From CALJUZ01 sp003387805 (GTDB taxonomy: Bacteria; Bacillota; Limnochordia; Limnochordales; ZCTH02-B6): a DNA stretch of 17,555 bases. This document shows positions 13,905 to 17,555 of this stretch, in pieces. The position numbers and the translations under genes are program-made. The stretch is taken from the NCBI GenBank assembly GCA_937975235.1, contig CALJUZ010000016.1:1-17555 (forward strand). Direction: 5' to 3'. Position 1 is the first letter of the stretch; each line of letters opens with the position of its first letter. The notes below the pieces were generated by a model. It was not told the DNA's origin and searched no databases. It was given only the letters and a program-made list of their open reading frames with translations.

Positions 13905-13918
13905 CGAACATACGTACG
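13905..13918. promoter_or_regulatory. LexA-like (SOS) box 2, just downstream of the transcription start
   Basis: CGAACATACGTACG matches 13 of 14 positions of CGAACRNRYGTTYG, the single mismatch being in the second half-site (GTACG for GTTCG). It begins 53 bp after box 1 begins, about five helical turns, a spacing suited to cooperative binding. Confidence 0.55.
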
Positions 13919-13982
13919 CATAGGCCGGATTGCTCGGGGGTCCATCCGGAGGCCCATCGTTCCGGAAAGGGCGGGTGATACG

Positions 13983-14999
13983 GTGCCGGCGGTCAAGGTC
14001 GTGGAAATGCAAAGCAAGTCGCTGCTAAACCGCGTCCACGGGTCGTACCTGCCCTTCCGCTGGTCCGTCAACCCGTACAGGGGCTGTGTTCACGCGTGCG
14101 TCTACTGTTATGCGCGGCGGTACCACGAGTACTTGGACATGGACCCCGGCGCGGGCTTCGAGCGCCAGGTGTTCGTCAAAGTGAACGCGGTGGCGGTGCT
14201 GCGCCGGGAGCTGGCCCGCCCCGGGTGGCGCCGGGAAAACGTGGCCATCGGCACGGCCGTGGACGCGTATCAGCCCGTAGAGGGGAAGTACCGCCTCACC
14301 CGGGGGATTCTCGAAGCCTTCGCCGATTTCCACACGCCCTGCAACCTTATGACGAAAAACACCATGGTCGTGCGGGACGTGGACGTGCTCCGCGCGCTGG
14401 CCCAAGGCCCGGGCGTCAAGGTGGGCTTCAGCGTGACGACGCTGGATCCGGAGCTGGCCCGGCGCATCGAGCCGGACACGCCGCCGCCGCACCAGCGGCT
14501 TAAAGCCCTGGAGCGGCTGGCCGCCGCGGGCATCCATGCCGGCGTCCTGCTGGCGCCCGTCCTGCCCGGGCTGAACGACGACGACGCCTCCCTGCGGGCG
14601 GTGGTGCGGGCCGCGGCGGACCACGGCGCGCGCTTTCTCACCTCGGGCGTGCTGCGGCTGCAGGACGGCGTGCGAAGTGTGTACGGCGACTTCCTGCGCA
14701 GGGACGCTCCGGGGCTGCTGCCGCTGTACCGCCGGCTGTATCCCGGCCCGTACGCGCCGCGGGGCTATCAGGACAGGATTTATGCGCGCATCGCCGAGCT
14801 CAAAGAACTGTACGGCTTTGCCGATGCGTCCAGACCCCTGGCGGCCGGAGGGGCCGCCGGAGCGGCGGAGGCCGGAAGAAGGGGCGCAGCGGCAGAAGCC
14901 GGAAAGATCCGGGCGACCCGGGAGACAAATCCGGCGCCCACCGCGGCTGCGGGCGCGAAACGGTTCCCGGTGCTCCCCGGGCAATTGACGCTGTTTTGA
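13983..14999 (+). CDS. SPL-family (Rv2578c-like) radical SAM protein with clamp-binding-like C-terminus
   Basis: Starting at GTG 13983 (GGGTGAT upstream), the product is 338 aa. The radical SAM site is NPYRGCVHACVYCYAR, with Cys35, Cys39 and Cys42 binding the 4Fe-4S cluster, after the group's typical opening KSLLNRVHGSYLPFRWSVNP. Downstream pieces IGTAVDAYQPVEGKYRLTR, LMTKNT, VGFSVTTLDPELARRIEP and GVLLAPVLPGLNDDD belong to the spore-photoproduct-lyase-related Rv2578c group, whose reaction is mostly uncharacterised. After the domain comes an Ala/Gly-rich linker (~280-325) ending in QLTLF, which resembles the bacterial sliding-clamp motif QLxLF. With the LexA-like boxes this points to DNA repair. 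Codons upstream of 13983 stay open but look non-coding. Confidence 0.9.
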   Translation: MPAVKVVEMQSKSLLNRVHGSYLPFRWSVNPYRGCVHACVYCYARRYHEYLDMDPGAGFERQVFVKVNAVAVLRRELARPGWRRENVAIGTAVDAYQPVEGKYRLTRGILEAFADFHTPCNLMTKNTMVVRDVDVLRALAQGPGVKVGFSVTTLDPELARRIEPDTPPPHQRLKALERLAAAGIHAGVLLAPVLPGLNDDDASLRAVVRAAADHGARFLTSGVLRLQDGVRSVYGDFLRRDAPGLLPLYRRLYPGPYAPRGYQDRIYARIAELKELYGFADASRPLAAGGAAGAAEAGRRGAAAEAGKIRATRETNPAPTAAAGAKRFPVLPGQLTLF

Positions 15000-15013
15000 C
15001 GAAACCGTATCTT
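14985..15013 (+). promoter_or_regulatory. Possible promoter for the RNA methyltransferase gene, inside the previous gene's end
   Basis: TTGACG (14985-14990), a 17-bp spacer and TATCTT (15008-15013). The predicted transcription start (about 15019-15021) falls at or just past the annotated ATG at 15017. If the promoter is active, translation would have to be leaderless or begin further downstream. Confidence 0.35.
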
Positions 15014-15016
15014 TAG

Positions 15017-15868
15017 ATGGAAGGAGCACGGCGCCGCGAGCCCACCGCCCGCGGCGCCGCCGGGGAGAGAAGCGCCATCGGCCCGAAGCTGCCGGGACAA
15101 GCCCGGCCCGCCCCGTGGGCGGACATACCGGACCGCCGCCTTGTGGAGGCGTGCCGCGCCGCGCGCCGGGACAAGACGCTGGCGGTGCTGGAAGGATTTC
15201 ACCCGCTGAAGCACGCGCTCCGGTTCGGCGCGGACGTGCACGTCGTGCTCACGCGGGACCTTGAGCACCTGCAGCAACTATGCGATATGCTCGCGCCCGA
15301 CGTGTGGCCCGCGATCCGGGCGCAGGCCCGCGTCGTGGAACCGGACTTGTTCGCTCGGCTGGCGCCGCGGCCGCCGGACACGGGCGTCCTAGCCGTGGCC
15401 GCGCGGCGCGTCGTATCCGCGCACGCGCTGCTGACGGCCTCCCGCAAGGCGCCCCTGGTCCTGCTGGAAGAGCCTACCCACTTGGGCAACATGGGCGCGG
15501 TGGTGCGGGTGGCCGCGGCCGCGGGCGCCGCCGGCGTGGTCACCACCGGGCGGCACGACCCGTGGGGGCCCGACGCCCTGCGCGGCGGCGCGGGTCTGCA
15601 GTTTGCCGTGCCCGTGGCCCGGGCCGAGGGCCTGGACCGCTGGCACGGCCCGCTGCTGGCGGTGCATCCCGACGGCGAGATGCTGACGCCCGGCGGCGTT
15701 CCCGACGACGCGGTCCTGGCCTTCGGTTCGGAACGGCGGGGCTTGAGCCGGGAGCTCCTGGCCCGGGCCGACGGCCGCATCGCGATTCCCATGGAACCCG
15801 GCGTGTCCAGCCTGAACCTGGCCACGTCCGTGGCGGTCGTGCTGTACACGTGGCGGCTGGCCCGGTGA
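15017..15868 (+). CDS. SpoU/TrmH-family RNA 2'-O-methyltransferase
   Basis: The 283-aa product carries the SPOUT methylase motifs: VLLEEPTHLGNMGAVVRVAA (motif 1, with the catalytic Arg), LAFGSERRGLSRELLARAD (motif 2) and IPMEPGVSSLNLATSVAVVL (motif 3), which form the knotted SAM-binding fold. The N-terminal part (RRDKTLAVLEGFHPLKHALRFGADVHVVLTRD) matches the usual substrate-binding domain. It should methylate a ribose 2'-OH in tRNA or rRNA; which one cannot be told. The start is uncertain: no Shine-Dalgarno precedes the ATG at 15017, a GGAAGGAG lies just inside the frame, and the first ~35 residues look unlike the family. It follows the radical SAM gene by 17 bp. Confidence 0.9.
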   Translation: MEGARRREPTARGAAGERSAIGPKLPGQARPAPWADIPDRRLVEACRAARRDKTLAVLEGFHPLKHALRFGADVHVVLTRDLEHLQQLCDMLAPDVWPAIRAQARVVEPDLFARLAPRPPDTGVLAVAARRVVSAHALLTASRKAPLVLLEEPTHLGNMGAVVRVAAAAGAAGVVTTGRHDPWGPDALRGGAGLQFAVPVARAEGLDRWHGPLLAVHPDGEMLTPGGVPDDAVLAFGSERRGLSRELLARADGRIAIPMEPGVSSLNLATSVAVVLYTWRLAR

Positions 15869-15892
15869 AGCCGGACCAGCCGCACCTTTTCG

Positions 15893-17555
15893 CTACCGCC
15901 GGAACCATTCGGCGGGAAAGCCCACGTCCGGCTGGCTGTAGTCACAGACGCCGTCGGGGAAAATGGCCTTGAGCCGCTGGATGTCCTCGGCGGTGAACGC
16001 GTTGGGGCCCTCCGCCGGGTAAAAGCCCCGGGCCACGGCCTCGTCCACCGGGATGAGCGCGCACTTGAAGACGTCGCCCGACACGGGGCCGCCGGCCAGC
16101 GTGCGGGACGTATGGTACGGCGGATACGCCTCCCGGCACGGGCCGCCTTCGTCCCAGACGCCGGGGCCCTCGGCGATAACCCGGCCCTCGTCGTCCCAGC
16201 AGCGGTCCATCGCATGGGCCGGCCGCGCCTCCGCCGCGCTGAGGCCCGGATTAGCCCGCATGTTGGCCAGCCACTCATCCAGCGTCTCCAGCGCCAGGTC
16301 CAGCACCTCCCGCGGCATGTTCAGGAACACGCCGCGAATGCGCTGGGTGCCGGCCACCCAGATGAGCTGGTTGTCCGCGTGGCCGCGCGCTTTGATCATG
16401 CGTTCCCGGGCGGCGAACGACTGCAGGAAGTGGTGCATGTCGAGAATCGGGTCCTCGTACTGCCGCAGGTCGATGATGGGCACGTCGGAGTAGCCCATGA
16501 ACACCTGCCCGGACTGGTACGCCCGGTTGATGGCCGCAATGCTGCCCGTGGTGCGGTTGGGCCGGCCGGGCTCGCCGAAGTTGATGTTGCCTTCGTCGTA
16601 CGGGAAGCTGGGCGGCCCGAACTCGTGGGGCTGCTTCCACCCGCCGATGCGCTCGTTCAGGTCGAAGAACTCTTCTTTCGTGATGTCGCCTTTCTGCAGC
16701 GACACCAGCCCGTACTGCACGCCCACGTTGTCCCACGTGTTGGGCGCGATGCCGTGCTCGGTGACGCCGTAAATGTTGCGCAGGTCGTCCCAGTGGGTCC
16801 ATGCGGTGGCCGCGACCACCTCCGGCGACAGGCTGCTGACATCAAAGGGCGGGAAGTGGGGGTTGATGAAGGCCTGCACCGAGCCGCGCCAGCCCGCCAC
16901 GCACGCCGTCTCGCCCAGGGCGTCGTTGCCGGCCAGACCCTCGAACACTTCCCGCTCCTCCTTGCTCTGCCAGCGGGGGTTGTCGCTGTGGTCGAAGTAG
17001 TACTCCATCAGCTCGCAGTCGCCCACGTAAATAGACTGCGTAATCATGTCCGGATAGCCCCGGATGGGGATGAGCGCGTCCAGCAGCCCCGGATGGTTTT
17101 GCGACACCACGTACTGCGTCAGCGCGCCGCCGGAGCTGCCGATGCCCACGGTGTACAGCGGCTCGCCGTAGCGGGCACGGAAGTGGTTTTTCACCATCAT
17201 GATGGTCTCTTCCGCCAGCGTCATGTTGTAGCTGCGGGCCGTGCGGGCGCCCGTCGTGTACGCGACGGCGTAGCCTTTCGAGAGAAACTCATCGATAAGC
17301 ACCTCGCTGACGTTCATGGGATACTGGCGATACCCGACGCCGCCGCCGCCCGAGCCGAAAGAGAAGATGAGACGCCGGTTCCACGGCGTGGGCAGGTAGG
17401 GGCTGTGGGGCGTGTAGTCAAAGGGCGCCAGCATCGCGATGCCGTAAATGAAGCGGTTGATGGTGCCCCGCTCCACGGCCACGATGTAGTCCACGGTCAG
17501 GCCGTGGCTGGTGGTGGTCTGCGCCAGATCCGGCGGCCGCACGGCCCGGTCGGGC
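15893..17555 (-). CDS. DUF6351-family secreted hydrolase-like protein (5' end outside window)
   Basis: At least 553 residues are present; the frame is open to the right edge (…PDRAVRPPDLAQ), so the N-terminus, including any signal peptide, is missing. The visible part matches DUF6351, a tannase-like alpha/beta-hydrolase group: RLIFSFGSGGGGVGYRQ, LSKGYAVAYTTGART, MVKNHFRARYGEPLYTVGIG, the nucleophile-type GSSGGA (coded around 17121-17145), NHPGLLDALIPIRGYPD, and late motifs VPIIDLRQYED and FKCALIPVDEA. A C-terminal CDYSQPDVGFPAEWF ends the protein. It is probably an extracytoplasmic esterase, but substrate and activity are unknown. It converges on the methyltransferase gene with 24 bp between stops and no terminator-like hairpin visible. 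Confidence 0.85.
   Translation of the reverse strand, partial: PDRAVRPPDLAQTTTSHGLTVDYIVAVERGTINRFIYGIAMLAPFDYTPHSPYLPTPWNRRLIFSFGSGGGGVGYRQYPMNVSEVLIDEFLSKGYAVAYTTGARTARSYNMTLAEETIMMVKNHFRARYGEPLYTVGIGSSGGALTQYVVSQNHPGLLDALIPIRGYPDMITQSIYVGDCELMEYYFDHSDNPRWQSKEEREVFEGLAGNDALGETACVAGWRGSVQAFINPHFPPFDVSSLSPEVVAATAWTHWDDLRNIYGVTEHGIAPNTWDNVGVQYGLVSLQKGDITKEEFFDLNERIGGWKQPHEFGPPSFPYDEGNINFGEPGRPNRTTGSIAAINRAYQSGQVFMGYSDVPIIDLRQYEDPILDMHHFLQSFAARERMIKARGHADNQLIWVAGTQRIRGVFLNMPREVLDLALETLDEWLANMRANPGLSAAEARPAHAMDRCWDDEGRVIAEGPGVWDEGGPCREAYPPYHTSRTLAGGPVSGDVFKCALIPVDEAVARGFYPAEGPNAFTAEDIQRLKAIFPDGVCDYSQPDVGFPAEWFRR

Noticed and set aside
13800..13982. N-terminal extension of the radical SAM protein
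   Set aside because: It would overlap the promoter and a LexA-like box, reads as Arg-rich sequence, and the family-like N-terminus begins at the GTG at 13983 with a proper ribosome site.

Overview
The window is very GC-rich, with strong Shine-Dalgarno sites, frequent TTG/GTG starts and two DNA boxes close to the Gram-positive (Bacillus/actinobacterial) LexA consensus. With an AsmA/TamB-like protein and a PpiC-type chaperone near each other, this suggests a high-GC Bacillota lineage (Limnochordia/Symbiobacteriia-like), possibly one with an outer membrane. That placement is inference from gene content and signals; no marker gene is present to prove it.

Layout. 1-902: possibly the last codons of a plus-strand gene, then about 0.8 kb without a convincing gene. 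This stretch holds a degenerate ~153-bp tandem array built from 16-bp dyads, a strong intrinsic terminator (681-723) and a second tandem array of ~32-bp units. 903-1811 (minus): a membrane-anchored parvulin foldase. 1870-2060: a third array, of 32-bp units. 2083-4521 (minus): an AsmA/TamB-like protein with an abrupt, odd C-terminus. 4779-5549 (plus): an assimilatory APS/PAPS reductase that overlaps a convergent MFS exporter at its 3' end.

5473-9664 (all minus) reads as a copper-handling operon, transcribed from a secreted protein of unknown family (9664) through CopC and a CopD / beta-domain / cytochrome c fusion to the MFS transporter. Both small secreted proteins are predicted to start with His after signal-peptide cleavage, a copper-ligand arrangement known for CopC. 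A large palindrome plus a T-run lies between the first two genes, and another hairpin precedes the MFS gene.

10026-11951 (plus): a Fur-family regulator with an altered metal site, a small protein of unknown function and a carboxylesterase. 11958-13496 (minus): an asparagine-synthetase-B-like protein whose glutaminase domain keeps Cys but lacks several conserved glutamine-binding residues. It has a clear promoter with a 14-bp palindrome in its spacer and a structured leader. 13983-14999 (plus): an SPL-type radical SAM protein with a sliding-clamp-like C-terminus (QLTLF), behind a good promoter flanked by two LexA-like boxes; it is the best candidate here for a damage-inducible DNA-repair function. 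15017-15868 (plus): a SpoU/TrmH RNA methyltransferase. 15893-end (minus): a DUF6351-type hydrolase cut off by the window edge.

The most unusual material is the set of three different short-period dyad arrays around the foldase gene, and the LexA-box/radical-SAM/clamp-motif combination.
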